64,000 bases of DNA from NCBI GenBank assembly GCA_963693305.1, contig OY855908.1:21687493-21751492 (forward strand), given 5' to 3'. Positions 33,170 through 45,729 of the stretch are shown here, one piece after another. The notes below the pieces were generated by a model. The model was not told where the DNA came from, did not search any database, and saw only the letters and a program-made list of their open reading frames with translations. Each line of letters begins with the position of its first letter. Position 1 is the stretch's first letter. The position numbers were made by a program, and so were the translations under genes. Source of the DNA: Meandrina meandrites (taxonomy: Eukaryota > Cnidaria > Anthozoa > Scleractinia > Meandrinidae).

Positions 33170-33870
33170 CTTGCTGTTTAATAGCTGAGGAGAAAATGGA
33201 GAAGAACCCAAAGTTACTCAATGACTACAAAGTATTCATTGAGCATAATTTATATTTGAAAGGAGTATGCATGTAGGGTGCCCTCAGATTATAAAGGCAA
33301 GACAAGGGGTCTACCATTCTCACAAACCTTGAAAACATTCAGGTGGTCTTTGACTGTTCAGTGGAGTACCAAAGAAGAGCCCTTGATGATCTGCTGTTAA
33401 AGATACATGACCTCACCTACTCTCTTTTTGGAGTCCTTACAAGATTTCAATTTTCAGGAATGCATGGTAGTTATGGTAGATATTGAGGCAAGGTTCCACC
33501 AATTGAGAGTGCCTGACTCTACTTGGTCACTTCCTATATTGGCTGGATGGGAGCCATTCGTATCTAGCATAATACTCCGCTAATGACATAAACATGGCCA
33601 AAAGGAACTTTTATATTGAGGTGCTGTTGCACACACCAGTTAATAATACACAGTCTACAGTAATAACACAGTCTACTCAAGTGAGGTGGCTTGCTTTCAG
33701 TCAATAAAGTGGATCAGGGTCAGCCATAAAGTTCTGGAGAGTGTCCCTGAGATGGAGTGTGAATAGGCCTTCAGAAGGATGAATTACCAAGTTTATTATC
33801 AAATGTGCACTTGGTGTTTAGTGGAGAGTGGAAGCTTACAGATCTATATTGTAGGGTATCATCTTTTCTG
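33170..33870 (+). pseudogene. BEL/Pao polyprotein remnant
   Basis: Broken frames can be followed: E-K-M-E-K-N-P-K-L-L-N-D-Y-K (33193-33234), V-V-F-D-C-S (33340-33362), D-L-T-Y-S-L-F-G-V-L-T-R-F (33408-33450), D-I-E-A-R-F-H-Q-L-R-V-P-D-S (33479-33520) and later K-V-L-E-S-V-P-E. These are the order and spacing of the region leading into BEL/Pao reverse transcriptase. Many stops and shifts show it is old. Confidence 0.75.
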
Positions 33871-34029
33871 CACTAAGTACAGTCTTTAACCTTTTAAATT
33901 TCAGTCATGTCCAGTTCTCCATCATCCGGTCTAATGCCTGGTTACTAAGCTACTACCATTGATGAACGCAACAACAAACACATTCCTGTTGTCGCAAAAT
34001 TTTATGAAAAGCTGTGTTGAATGAAGAAA

Positions 34030-34325
34030 TAGGTTAAGTCTGCGTTTAAGTGAAGTGGCCCATCAAGCCAAAGCTTTTCCTGGTGTCAGTAGCCTGAAAC
34101 AACTAGGAGTATTACTACTCCTCCCTGGATGGGATACTAGTCTGTTACAAGGTTACTCCCAGCAGTAAATTCACCAGTGCCCATTTATACACCTGGGTGG
34201 AGAGAGACACTACGAGAATGAAGTGTCTGGCCAAGAACACAACGCAGTGCCCTGGCTAGGGCTTGTTACCGGACCACTCAATCCGGAGTCCAGCACACTT
34301 ACCATTATGCCAACATGCCTCCCAC
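34030..34325 (-). mobile_element. tRNA-derived SINE, diverged copy
   Basis: Third copy of the SINE at 19607, in reverse orientation. ACACCTGGGTGGAGAGAGAC, TACTACTCCTCCCTGGATGG and the terminal CCAGCACACTTACCATTATG are recognisable. Confidence 0.82.
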
Positions 34326-34479
34326 GAGTGAAGAAATGCCTGTCAACAAATACCAGAAAAATTCAATCATGTCAAAGCTGGTCAACATGATGTTATTCTA
34401 TTAAACAGCTAAAATTGTTGCTAAAACATGGAAGTAATTACTGTTTCAATGTTAGTGAATTTACATTTGATGAAGAAGA

Positions 34480-35655
34480 CCTCTAAGACTTGACCTACAA
34501 AGCCACTGTACAGTATCTCAAAACAGCAAAGAGGTTCATGAAATTAAAGGGAGCGACAACAAGCCAAAGAAATTCCCCAATTGTGCACTCAAGCATCCTT
34601 TCAAGCCCAGAGTTAAGTGCCCCGCGTATGAGTCTGTGTGCCTGAGTTGCCAGAAAGGCAATCATTGGACAAGGGTCTGCCACTCCAGTGAAGCAAGGAC
34701 CAATGCAGCAGACGAAGATCTACAAAACGTAAAGAACTAAGCGATCAGATTGAAAGGCAGGAATATCAACATTCCTTGAACTCATCCTTGTCACCCTGTA
34801 CAGCAAAGTTCACTGCCAAATGCCAACCATACCCCTGACTAGTTCACAAGTCACACCTGTGAAGAAAAGGATGACTTAGTAAAACAATACCCTGATTGCT
34901 TTGATGGTATTGGAAAATTCCAGGGAGATCTATTGGTGCCCTTGGTTTTCCATGCTCAACGGCGCATGTCACTGAGTCTCTTTGATGACATAAAAACAAG
35001 CTGGTTGAGGTGGGGTCCCAAGGGATTAATGCTAAGATTAAAGGATTGAATGCAGGTATTGTTTAACAAGTACTTCATATAGGACTGAGCTATTGGCCAT
35101 TTTCATACTACTTAGAATTCATATTTTACAGAATTATTGTGTGTTTAGGTGAACTTTGTGATGCTCATTATAAAGAGCATGCATCTCATTAGCCTTGGTC
35201 ATTAGCATTCACTCCTGGACCTACGTGAAAGAAGGTGAACCAACTGCTTGGGTCAGCAGTCTGGTGTAGTGAAGAAAGCGAAATGGTAAACTAAGAATAT
35301 GCCTAGATCCTAAGGATCTAAGAAAAGCTATTTCCAGAGAGCATCATTTTATTCCTACCTTGGAAGAATTTCTTACTAAACTAAGTGGTGCCAGGTACTT
35401 TTCCATAGTTGACGTCAAATGGAACGTTGAGCTAGACCAAGAGTCAAGCTACCTAACCACCTTCAATTCCTCAATTGGTCACAACAGATTTATTTGCATG
35501 CCATTTGGTCTGAAGATGTCACAAGATGTTTTCCAAGCAAAGATAGATCAGACCTTTAGAAAATGTGAGGGCATAATAGGAATCCCTGACGACATTGTGA
35601 TTCATGGAAAGTCGGAAGAAGAAAATGACCGACACATAATTGGTCAGATGTAGAA
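34480..35655 (+). pseudogene. Ty3-type Gag-Pol remnant
   Basis: A zinc knuckle C-L-S-C-Q-K-G-N-H-W-T-R-V-C lies near 34640-34682. A protease-RT linker like Y-P-D-C-F-D-G-I-G-K-F follows near 34887-34922, then reverse transcriptase from L-R-I-C-L-D-P-K-D-L (about 35296) to the open piece at 35360-35655 with Y-F-S-I-V-D-V-K, M-P-F-G-L and a catalytic I-P-D-D in place of the usual Y-x-D-D. About 150 bp of unrelated sequence lies at 35055-35210. It is much older than the Ty3 element of intron 1. Confidence 0.8.
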
Positions 35656-35659
35656 CCAC

Positions 35660-36293
35660 TGTGTTGAAGCTTAAAGTGCAGTCCTAACCTTAAAAAAATG
35701 TTTTTCACTTTACATGTACTTAGTCAAGCCTTTGGGTGCAAAAATTTTTGGATTTTGTTAAATTCTCGTTTTTCTGTGCCCTGTAGAAGTCAGGTTCCGT
35801 GTGGTTTGTAATCATGCTAATGAAGAGCTGAGGAGAATAAGCTTGTGATGTCAAATCAAGAACAATGCTCAGTAAGCTCTGTTCAATTCCCTTTTATATC
35901 TTGTCATTCTGAGTCTACAACAAATTAAAACTTTTATGATCTTGGCACCGTAATCACCTCAGTTCTATTGAAACTGACAATGTCTTTCTTTTCATCTGAT
36001 TCTTAGATGAGCTTTGACCGGGAAAAATTATACCTGCAGAGAAAGCACAGCAATAGAAGCCGGACAGAATGCATTTGCATTTACCAATGGCCTAGTTTTA
36101 AAAGCTACAGCTGAATCTACTTAATAAGATTCTAGGCTGTGTCAAATCACCAAGTCTTGACACAGGCTTTACTGTTCAGAAGATGATTTATGGGCATGCA
36201 GCGAATAACTCTTCTATTGACCTGAAATCATAGACAGTGTGTGGACTACAAATGGTTCAAGCAGCTGATGTATAAATACACCTTAATCAATGG
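35660..36293. other. Intron 5 stretch, nothing recognised
   Basis: AT-rich DNA with no recognised domain after the Ty3 remnant. Confidence 0.4.
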
Positions 36294-36297
36294 TTAA

Positions 36298-36405
36298 ACA
36301 TATAATCTGCGTGGATATTTTGCGAGTCGCATAGTATTTTTCTGAGCCCTGAAAGGGTGATGAAAAATACTAGCAATGAACAAAATGTCCACTCCTATTA
36401 TATGT
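36298..36405. mobile_element. TTAA-flanked 108-bp hairpin MITE
   Basis: TTAA at 36294-36297 and 36406-36409. The ends ACATATAAT and ATTATATGT lead into imperfectly paired arms (GTGGATATTTTG against CAAAATGTCCAC and TAGTATTTTTC against GAAAAATACTA). Confidence 0.75.
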
Positions 36406-36904
36406 TTAATCATCGAATAAGGGATTTATTATTCCACTAAAAATTAATGTTTGGTTCAGCCATTTTGTCACTTCGCTTTCAGTCCGTATTTTTGCCTTGT
36501 TATACAGTGTAATAAAGTGGCATATTTTGCGCGTTCCTGTTTTGGTAAAATGGCGCAATAGTGGAATAATTATGCGGTTTAATTTGCAACACTTTCAGTA
36601 TAATAAATGCTTGAATTCACAATTTTGCATTGTTGATTTGACATCTCAGTCACACTGAGCCCATACCCCTTCAGACTCGGTTGTGAAACAAAATGGCAGC
36701 ATTTTGCATACTTACACAGGGCACAGCAAATCGAGGATTAAACCAAATCAAAAGATTTTTGCACAGAAACACTCACAACAACGCGGCAATTTGCTTAAGC
36801 AAAAAAAAAAATCAAGGTGAGGTCACTTTTACCCAATCAAATGCAGGATCAAGCAGAGGGAGATTTAATTCTATAGTGTCATGTTTGAAAATGGAAAAGT
36901 GTTA

Positions 36905-37212
36905 GCTCTATGGCACTGCCTACTAGTACACAGGAACTAGATGTTCCTTGGATGAGCAACCTACATGGGTTCATTCATTTCCAGTCTCACCACCCTGACA
37001 GCACCTGCGGTGCCCTCGACTGGAGCCCAGCACATCAGCAAGCCTATGATGCAATCAAAGATACCATCAATACGGGAACCCCAGGAGCTGCCCAAGCAGT
37101 TAGCGCAACCCAGGAGCAGCACTGCCAGTCAACTCAGCCCCAACTGTGGGAAGCCAGTGGGAATACAGTTGTAGAGTGGTCAAGGCACCTTCCAAGAAGG
37201 ACATTTACATGA
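36905..37212 (+). pseudogene. Possible Ty3-type fragment
   Basis: One open frame contains L-D-W-S-P-A-H-Q-Q-A-Y-D-A-I-K, which resembles the segment between reverse transcriptase and RNase H of Ty3 elements (W-x-P-x-H-Q-x-A-F-x-x-x-K). The remainder is low in recognisable signal, so this is tentative. Confidence 0.4.
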
Positions 37213-37570
37213 AAGTGAAGTTAACTTAGCAAGGCTTGTGAGTTAAGAGGAACACTATTAGGGTGTTTTATCTCATTCATAAATTGTATTTGCCAATGTT
37301 AATGTCAGAGTAGTTTTTTGGAAAATAGCAGATCTTATGATCATTGCTGGTTATGTATTGTGTCTGTATTGTGTCTGGTCACACGACAAGTGGCATTATT
37401 AATTGCATGCTATTGTAAGTGTTTTCTGTGTGCTCATTTTGTTATTTTTATCTATAGTTCTTTGAGTCAACAGAACACAATGTTTTAGAAAGTTAACCTT
37501 ACATGTATATCCCTCACTCATGAACTGTAAAAACCCTTTTCTTTAATCAATCAATGTGTCAACAACGATT
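37213..37570. other. Intron 5 stretch, nothing recognised
   Basis: AT-rich DNA before the putative BEL/Pao LTR. Confidence 0.4.
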
Positions 37571-37571
37571 T

Positions 37572-37755
37572 TGTTAACAATTTTCAACAGCTGTATTCCT
37601 GCTTTGTTCTCACTGGGGTTTTTCTCTGTCACTCATTTTTACAATACACTTTCTCTCACTCGCCCTCGTGTTCACTGAAACCGGTTCAAACCAGTCCCAC
37701 TGACGTCATTGCGCGTCACTCAAATAAAGTCACGCCACTCTCATCCGTCCCGACA
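37572..37755 (-). repeat. Putative 3' LTR of the BEL/Pao element
   Basis: On the minus strand a purine tract AAAGGGAGAG is followed by TGTCGGGACGG, as expected for a polypurine tract and LTR start. The other end is guessed at TTGTTAACA by terminal TGT...ACA symmetry. The 5' LTR is absent, so the block cannot be checked against a partner. Confidence 0.4.
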
Positions 37756-37895
37756 CTCTCCCTTTATTTGATATATGCAAGTGGAGCAAATATAATCACA
37801 CACCTACACTATTTCTGAAAAATCAGTAATGTTCATGCAAATAACAAATTTAACAGTTCTAACAGTTCATAATCCCACAAGGTAACTGGGACGGT

Positions 37896-40800
37896 CTATT
37901 CGTTTTCCATCTCTGCAATATTGCTGATCTGCTGCCTAGCGGTTACTGCTGCTTGTCTCGGAGTGAATTCTCTGGTACGAGGATTAAGCGGTACTGGTTG
38001 ACTCAACTGCACGCCTTTGACGTCACATGACAGCTCCATTGTACATAGATGTTGAATTGCCCGCTCCAAATAGGACTTTCCTGCTCTCAGCCTGGCTGCT
38101 TGCACAACTCCGTCAGGTCCCTTAATGAGTCTCGCAACAATCCCAATATTCCACTTTCCACAGTTGCGCTCCTCACTCCTGATCAGCACCACATCTCCAA
38201 CTTGTAGATTCAGCTCCTTAGTCTTGTGCTTAAGGTTTGTCTTTCCCTCTGACGTCTTATCTATTCCGTGGTCCATCATGACCACAAAATGTCCTTACAG
38301 TGAGGTATGTATCTCATTCTCTTACATAGGTCCACATCCTCCACTGCATCAACATCCTCCTCTGGCAGAAGGTTAGGTTGACTGTACATCATTATGGTTG
38401 GGGTAAGTACAGGAAGCTCAACATCATCTTCCACATAGGATAATGGTTGATTGTTGACTGCCCCCCACATCAAGGATCACTTCTTCCAGCTCATCAAATG
38501 TCAGGTTGGCTCGACCGATGGCCTTGTAGAAAGCCCGCTTCACAACTCCAACTAAGCAATCGAACTTTCCGCCTCACCATGGGGCCCTAGAAAGGTTAAA
38601 CTGCCAAAGAATGTTGTGATGAGCCAGATAGTCTTGCGTCTTCTCATCCCTCATAATGCTCTTGAGCCACTTGCTCGCTGCTACAAAACTCCTCCCATTA
38701 TCTGAGTAGATCTTCATAGGTCTCCCCCGTCTGGCAATAAATTGCTTCAAACACTTGGTGAAACCTTCTGTGGTCTGGTCAGTTAGTAACTCCAAATGGA
38801 CTGCTCTTGTCAAACTGCATGCAAACAGTAGTATGTATGCCTTGCCTTCCTTCTTCTTAGAAACCTTGTATACAATAGGCCCAGCGTAATCCGCACCTAC
38901 TGTTTGGAATGCATGGATAAGACCCTTCTGTACGATCAACTGGTAAGTTCCCGGGCGGTGGATTATGGAACCTTGTGGCACGGAATTTCTTACACCCATA
39001 ACAATGGTTGATTACATTCTTCGCCAGCTGTCGGAGACGGGGCATCCAATACTCTTGCCTGATGTGTGCCATAGTAGAGCCAACTCCCCCATGAAGAGTC
39101 AAGATGTGGGCGTCTTGCACCATTTTCTCCGATAAACCTACCCTGGGAGGCAAATACACAGGGTAATGTCCTTGTATTCTCCCTCTGCACACATAGATCC
39201 CCTCATCATTCTTCTGAAGGTTGAGCCTTTGTTGATCTTCTAGAAATTTCTGGGTTACACTGTATCTCGCATGCTAACACTTTATCCACCATTTGAACTG
39301 TTTACCCGTTTCTGCTCATCAGAGGCCCACTTACTCTATCTGATTTCTTGTTTTGGCAATTTTGAAGAAATTGCATCACCCATGTGCTGATTCTGACCGC
39401 TGCCCAGAAGGTATGCTTTTCCAATACTTTGGGTCAACTCATCTCTCGTTTCCACCGCAACCGCAAACACTTCCTTAATACGCTTAGCTTCTGCCTCCGT
39501 CTCCTTGCTGGGTTCAGTCACTATGTCTCTCTGCTATTCCTCTGGTCTGGTCAGCCAATCTGGACCTGGTATTCACACACTGGTCAACTGGTCTGCTTTA
39601 CAGCCCCTGCTCCCTATGTCAGCTGGGTTGTGACTTGAGTCAACATGTCTCCATTCGGTGAAATCCTTCGAGTTGATCTTGCGGACTCTGTTGGTCATGA
39701 ACTGTTTGTAGGTACCTCCCCCTTTAATCCAATGAAGTGTTACTGTGCTATCGCTCCACCCATGGACTGACTTGATTGGATATCGTTCAAGTGCAGTTCT
39801 TACATTGTCCACTAGATTAGCTGCCATATGTGCTGAAACTAACTCCAACCTTGGGATTGTGAGGTTCTTCTTTGCCAACCTTGACTTTGCTGCTATCAAT
39901 CCCTTGCTCACTCCAGAGGCTTCAGTGATCACTACATAAACTGCTGCTGATATGCCAGAACCACCTGTGTCCCCAAATGCATGTAACACAACTCCTTCAA
40001 TTGGCTCCTTGAACCTCGGGAGACTCTGTTGCACTTCAACCTTGTTGGGAAGATTTCTCACAAACTTAAGCCACTCTTGCCTAATTCTGTCTGACACCTT
40101 CTTGTCCCATGGTAGATGGCTCTCACATACTTCGCGATACAGAAGCTTTCCCACAAGCATTGTGGGAGAGGCAACACCAAGCGGGTCATACACTGCAGCT
40201 AAGAATCTTAGAATTCATCTCTTCATGATATCAACAGGTTCCTCGGGAATGTCACAGCAATCATGTCCTCCTTCTTGTTCCACGGGAGTCCTAACATCTC
40301 GGTTTCACCTTCCTTAACTCCTAACTGTTGTTTCGCATAGCTCTGATGCTCATCCACAGGAACAACATTCTCACTCTCTAGCTGAGGCTCGTTAGAATTT
40401 CACTTGTGTATGTTACACTTCGCCTCCCCAAACACTGATACAATTGTCTTCTTCAGGTCCTGAACTTCAACTGTTGTGCTACCACTAGTAATGACATCAT
40501 CAACGTATAGACTTTGCAAAATCTCTTCGATCTCTGCTGGGTGCTTCTCCCTTAGGTTTTCTAGGTGCAATTTCAGTGTTCCTGCCAATAAGAATGGCGA
40601 CTAGACCAGACCAAAAAGTGCTCGTGTAAATCTCAAAACTTCAATAGTGGAGGGGTCCTTGTTCTGGATCCAATGGAACCGTAATGCATCCCTGTCTTCA
40701 GGTTTAATGCGTACTTGAAGGAAGGCTTGTTTGATGTCGGCTGTTAAAGCGACTGGCTTTAGGCGATTACGCACAAGTATATTCCACAACATGTTCTGCA

Positions 40801-42240
40801 AGGGAGGTCCTGTCTCCAAGCACTCATTCAAGGATGGACTTTTTTCACTCGGCTTAGCTGATGCATCAAATACAATCCTAAGTTGAATTGTCGCAGCTGT
40901 TTCCTTTTTGACAGGTTTGTGTGGGATGTAAAATGCTCTCTCTACAACTCTCTTAACTATCCCTTCTGCGAGCTGCTCTTGAATGATTTTGTCATACTTG
41001 TCTATCATGCCTGGTTCCCTCTGCAGCTTCCTCACTAGGCTCTCTAGTCTTTTGGTGCTTCCATGTTTATTGGTGAGAAGATGCCCATGGCCTGGCTTCC
41101 ACAGCAACCCTGATTCGTACCAACCTTCTTCACTTTGGTGCAGCTGTTCGTCAAATTCACCATACATGTTCCCCTGGTCTGCTTCTGGTCTATCTTCGAG
41201 CCCTAAGACGTCTAAAATGCCAAGTTGCTCGTAGTCTGCTGCTGACGTTTTCGTCAAATAGACATTAGAGAGGCCAGCATCTCTGCCTGAGGACATCATC
41301 ACCCAACCTAGCATAGTCAGCTCAGCAATAGGCTCAGATGGCTGGCCAATTCTAGGTTTCATCTCAGTTTTGTTTCTAGAGTACTCGCTCGCGCCAAGTA
41401 TCAGGTGAATGGGTAACTCACCTTTTGTGCCGTTGTCATCCATGACTATCCCTTCCAGGTAATGATACTTGCTTATCAGCTCTTCATAATTAGGATTTGG
41501 GACTGTTAGTAAAACACCCTTGTCTGCCTTGCTGATCTTGGTTGTCATCTTAAATGTTCCATCAACACTTGCAACCTGCACTGTATAGCTTTGTACCTTC
41601 TGAAATGTTGAGCAAAGCATCATCTCGATCTGTTTATGTTCAATATGTGTTTGACACTTGTTAAGCCGTTCAACTAGGGCTGCAGACGCATATGAACTAC
41701 CAGCACCTGTGTCCAGCAGTGCTCTACATTTGATACCATCAACCACCACCACCACCACTGGATAGATAACAGAACCCTCAAGATTACCCGTCACAAGCAT
41801 CATCTGATTTCTCCCTGACAGCCCGTCACAGATAGATGCCTGATGTCTGCTCCCGCAATGCTGGCATCCATATTTGCTGCGACAATCTTGCGCTTGATGT
41901 TTTGTTCCTGTGCAGTTAAAACACAATTTCTTGTCACTCAAAATCTTCCTGGGCTGTGTGAGACCAGGGACCTTTTTGCAGTCTGCAGACCTGTGGTCTT
42001 CACCATTACAATAGACGCAGCCACGCCCGACCTTCCCACTCTCCTCCTTGGTCTGGAAGGCATGATGTTTCTTACCCAGTGAGTTCCGGTTTTGCTGGTA
42101 ACGATTTAACGAGTTCCAATTTGGCAGGTCACGGGGTGGGAAATCACGCTTAGGTGGTTCGGGATTCTGGTCCTCCTTAGGAATAGGATTACGGTCACAC
42201 CACTTCCAATTAATTCCGGAAATCCCCACTCTTTCCAATT
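37896..42240 (-). pseudogene. BEL/Pao retrotransposon polyprotein, degenerate, 5'-truncated
   Basis: Frames on the minus strand follow the BEL/Pao order. 42238-40601: zinc knuckles (C-V-Y-C..., C-F-N-C...H...C, C-Q-H-C), the aspartic protease A-L-L-D-T-G-A-G-S-S, and the start of reverse transcriptase (R-I-V-F-D-A-S, D-I-K-Q-A-F-L-Q). 40588-40400: L-Y-V-D-D. 40193-39573: Y-D-P-L-G, RNase H with H-A-F-G-D and W-S-D-S. 39192-38857: integrase H2C2. 38999-38574: integrase D (G-A-D-Y-A-G-P) and second D (S-D-N-G). 38285-37896: the C-terminal domain with L-Q-V-G-D-V-V-L-I-R and G-K-W. Frame breaks separate these blocks. Most of Gag and the 5' LTR are missing; the right end meets an L1-like fragment. 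Confidence 0.9.
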
Positions 42241-42257
42241 GTCATCTAGACGAACTA

Positions 42258-43770
42258 AGTTTGGCATTGTCTCTGGCCTCACACTTAATGACAAAAAGAC
42301 GGAAGCCTTGTGGATCAGATCAATGACAGGAAAGAAAGAAAAAATCCTTCCCGAATCCAATTTTAAATAGCCAGAGAAAAAAGTTAAAGTTCTTGGTGTG
42401 TGGATTTCCACTGACCCCATCACCACTCTAAATATCAATTATAATGAAAAAGCTGAGAAAATTAGGAACATTCGTAAATGCTGGAAACACTGGCGCTTAT
42501 CTTTTATTGGTAAAATCTTAGTTATGAAAAGCTTGGTGGCATCTCATCTTACATACATCTCATAAAAAATAGACAACATTTCCTAGAGCAACCTCTATGG
42601 CACAACTCAACTTGGTAACAAGCCAACTTTCAACAAAAAACTCTTCCTTCATGGTGTTTTCATGGTAAGAAATCTTATGAAAGACACCAGCAGCTACCTA
42701 TCCTACAAAGACTTCACTAACACCTACAAAATACGAGTAGATCCACTGAGATATTGTGGGCTTACATCTGCAGTCAAACATCTCTATAAACATTTGAATC
42801 TACCAAACAAACCCAATGCTCCTGCCACACCAGAACCTTTTCTTACACAATTTCTTAAAAGCCCTAAAGGAAACAAGGCCATTTACAAATAGCTTGCCTC
42901 TTGCAAAAGTGCTGTACCAGTGAAAAGTCAAACAAAATGGAATGTCAATATTGCTCCCGAGGAAAGTGGTACTGACGCAGATTGGAGAATCGCTTATACT
43001 TTGGCTGCCAGGTGCACAAAAGCACAATGCTCATAAATTTTCATTACAAGACTTCTGCATAGAATACTCCCTACTAATTCATTTCTCACAAAAATTGGAT
43101 TCAAGCAAGATCCAAACTGCTTTTTCTGTAACAACTGTATCAAAGATCTGATCCACCTTTTCTGGCGATGTAAAATCGTGAAATTGTTTTGGAATAATTT
43201 GATTGAAAAACTTCAAAACTCTCAATTAATGCCATCAAGCTACCCAAAGGACAATGCAATATTTCTGGGACTAAAATCGGATACTTCGAAGTTCTCTCTG
43301 CCATTAAACTTTTGTTTCCTATTAGCTAGACACCACAAATGGTGCTGCAGGTCCAATGAAAAAATTCCACACCTAAAAACATTTCTGGTAATTCTTAAAT
43401 CAGAATTTAACATTGAAGCCCATAAACCCAAATCCAACTCTAATCCACATCCTTAACTCAACTTAGCCATGTCGTATTATCTTCCACATATTGCCCAATC
43501 TTCCCCCAAAGATGCTGAGGCTATTGTTTCCCTTTCCTGAATCACCTATATAGTACTTTTTAGTATCTTTTACACTGCTCAACAAATTTCATACTACAGC
43601 TTTCGTCAGTTCCATGAGTAATGATATTATAACTGTAAGTAATGTTAAGATAGTTAATTAGAAGTAAAATGTCTATATAATTGTATTACGTAACATGTAT
43701 TGTCAATTAGTAATTAAATACTGTAAGTAATGCTAGTATGATAGTAAGTAATTTTTTTAAAAAAACAAAA
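42258..43770 (+). pseudogene. L1/Tx1-like LINE remnant, 5'-truncated
   Basis: The sequence starts in the block after motif C (F-G-I-V-S-G-L-T-L-N-D-K-K-T-E, 42270-42320), continues through L-G-V-W-I-S and W-R-L-S-F-I-G-K-I-L-V to the C-terminal zinc region C-F-F-C-N-N-C-I-K-D-L-I-H-L-F-W-R-C (near 43120-43172). Several stops break it. It ends around an A-rich tract at 43757-43770, exactly where Copia sequence begins, suggesting it inserted into the Copia copy. Confidence 0.82.
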
Positions 43771-44863
43771 CTGATGTGACCATTAGGCTCCTTCACTGAT
43801 TTCACATAAATGCATCCATCAGCATTGTTGTTCCAACAACAAGCTGACTGTTTAAGTCCATAAATGCTCTTTTTCAGCTTGCAAACATGGTTTGGTCTAC
43901 CAGGATCAACAAATCCTTCCGGTTGAGACATGTAAATCTCACAGTCCAATGAACCATTCAGAAAGGCAGTTTTTACATCCATTTGATGTATTTCCAAATC
44001 ATGTGCATTAGCTAATGCTAGCAATGATGTCACAGACGTGGCCACTGGTGAGAACACTTCATCATAGTTCCGCTGTTTGGCTTGTTGAGTGGACAATTCT
44101 TTACCATGTGCCCATCCTGCTTACATTTAAAGCATGTGACTCCTTTGAGATTTCCATGATCATCATGGTGAGGCGGAGTGTCTTTCTTCCAAAAACGAGA
44201 AACACAACCATGACCAATTCCACCATATGCTTGATATCTTCCTCTGTTGAAGCTTTCTTTTTTGACATAAAGCACGTTGTCGGCTTCTTGTTTCTCACTC
44301 TTTTCAGCCTGCTTAAAAAATTCTTCAATCAATAATCCTTTGACACTCTCCCAATCGAGGTCATCGGTGTTTCTGGCATTTAAACTCACCAAAAAATTAT
44401 TGTACGACTGGGGTAAACTTCCCAGCACAACTGTAACAAAGTTCTTCAAAGAGATTTCCTCTTTCATTTCTCGCAACTGCTCAGCAAGCGAAGTTATGTA
44501 CGTTAAATATTCCTGCAAATCTGCGCCTTCCTTCATGCTAGCTGCATAGAACTTACGATTTAAACAGACGATCTGTGTGACTGATACAAACTCAAATTGC
44601 TTTTGCAAAGTTGTCCATGCTGCGAGCAGGTCGGTGACCGAAGAAATGTGAACTTGTAGATCCTTTTCCACGTTCAGAGTAATCAACGAATGAGCTCTGT
44701 CAGTTTGCAATCGAAATGCATTTTTTACAGTAGCAGATGCACTTTCTTCTGGCGGTGTTTCTTTGCCTTCTTGGGTAAATCCCCACAATCGATGCTCCAT
44801 TAGCACAAGCTTTATGTTGTAATTCCATGACTGATAATTCTTCCCATTCAGTTTCGCAAGCAT
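43771..44863 (-). pseudogene. Copia retrotransposon, deletion derivative (Gag joined to reverse transcriptase)
   Basis: Minus strand. 44863-44110 is a Copia Gag: L-N-G-K-N-Y-Q-S-W near the N-terminus, a helical core, and the zinc knuckle C-F-K-C-K-Q-D-G-H-M-V-K-N-C. Immediately after it the frame changes to the start of reverse transcriptase (N-Y-D-E-V-F-S-P-V-A, H-Q-M-D-V-K-T-A-F-L-N-G, Y-G-L-K-Q). Protease, integrase and their linkers are absent, a loss of roughly 600-800 codons. A second gap removes the segment between C-C-W-N and D-G-C-I-Y. Both junctions are clean. Confidence 0.85.
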
Positions 44864-45720
44864 TTACAAACATAAGTAAAATGCAGTTAATGGAGCGTGA
44901 CGCCGCAGGGGTGCCTGCGTGCAATGTTGTTTTCCTGTAATAATGAATAGTGAATGCTTTCTAGTCATAGGACTCGGAACAGTTGTCTTTCTTGTCTAGA
45001 ATTTTATCTTATGTAGCACGTACAACCATAGTAGCAATGTAAGCACTTCTGGGATTGGTTAAAGTATCAAAGCTCTCATTCATAGCTGGTAGTTCAACAC
45101 GCAATGTCTAAGTAGTTCATAGTACAAGCTCACCTATTGGTAGTGTTTACAGACATTGTCTTGCCTTTAAAAGCAGCTGATTGCTATCCAAGTTCATTAT
45201 TCTAGCAGTCCTTGCACGAACACTCGTTTGCTCTAGAGCTGTATTCATATTTTTCCCACCCTCCCTCCCTTTGGAGAAGGGCTTTAAGCTTTAAATAAAT
45301 ATGGGTCACACTTTGTGGTTTGGTTAAGTCTGCGTAGCGACTTCCCCCAAGCTTTTGGCATTATTTTGTCTTGCAACTCTATACCTTTGCCTGAATCTTG
45401 TCCGATCCAGCCCGTGCAGCGCTGGGGAGATAAGTAAGGCTCTGCCAATACTCTTATCCTAATCCCCAAGTTTGTGGGGAGATAAGTGAGGCTTTTATTT
45501 TTTCGTGCACAGCCCGAAGTCGCGAACTAACCTGCCACAGTGCTGTGTTCCCCCAATTACGCCATCTTGTTGTTGTTGTCTTTATTATTGCGTTACTGAA
45601 TATTGCGTTACTCAAGGTGAATATGCAGAACAGTGACATTAATTGATCTTTATCGTTTTGCGATCCGCCATTTCTGTCATGCCACACAACTTTCCATGAT
45701 TCCACGACAAAATCGCCTGA
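44864..45720. other. Intron 5 stretch upstream of Copia Gag
   Basis: The 5' part of the Copia element, including its LTR, may lie here, but no primer binding site or TG...CA block could be fixed. 45235-45725 is unrecognised apart from the direct repeat at 45699-45734. Confidence 0.35.
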
Positions 45721-45729
45721 AATTCTTAA

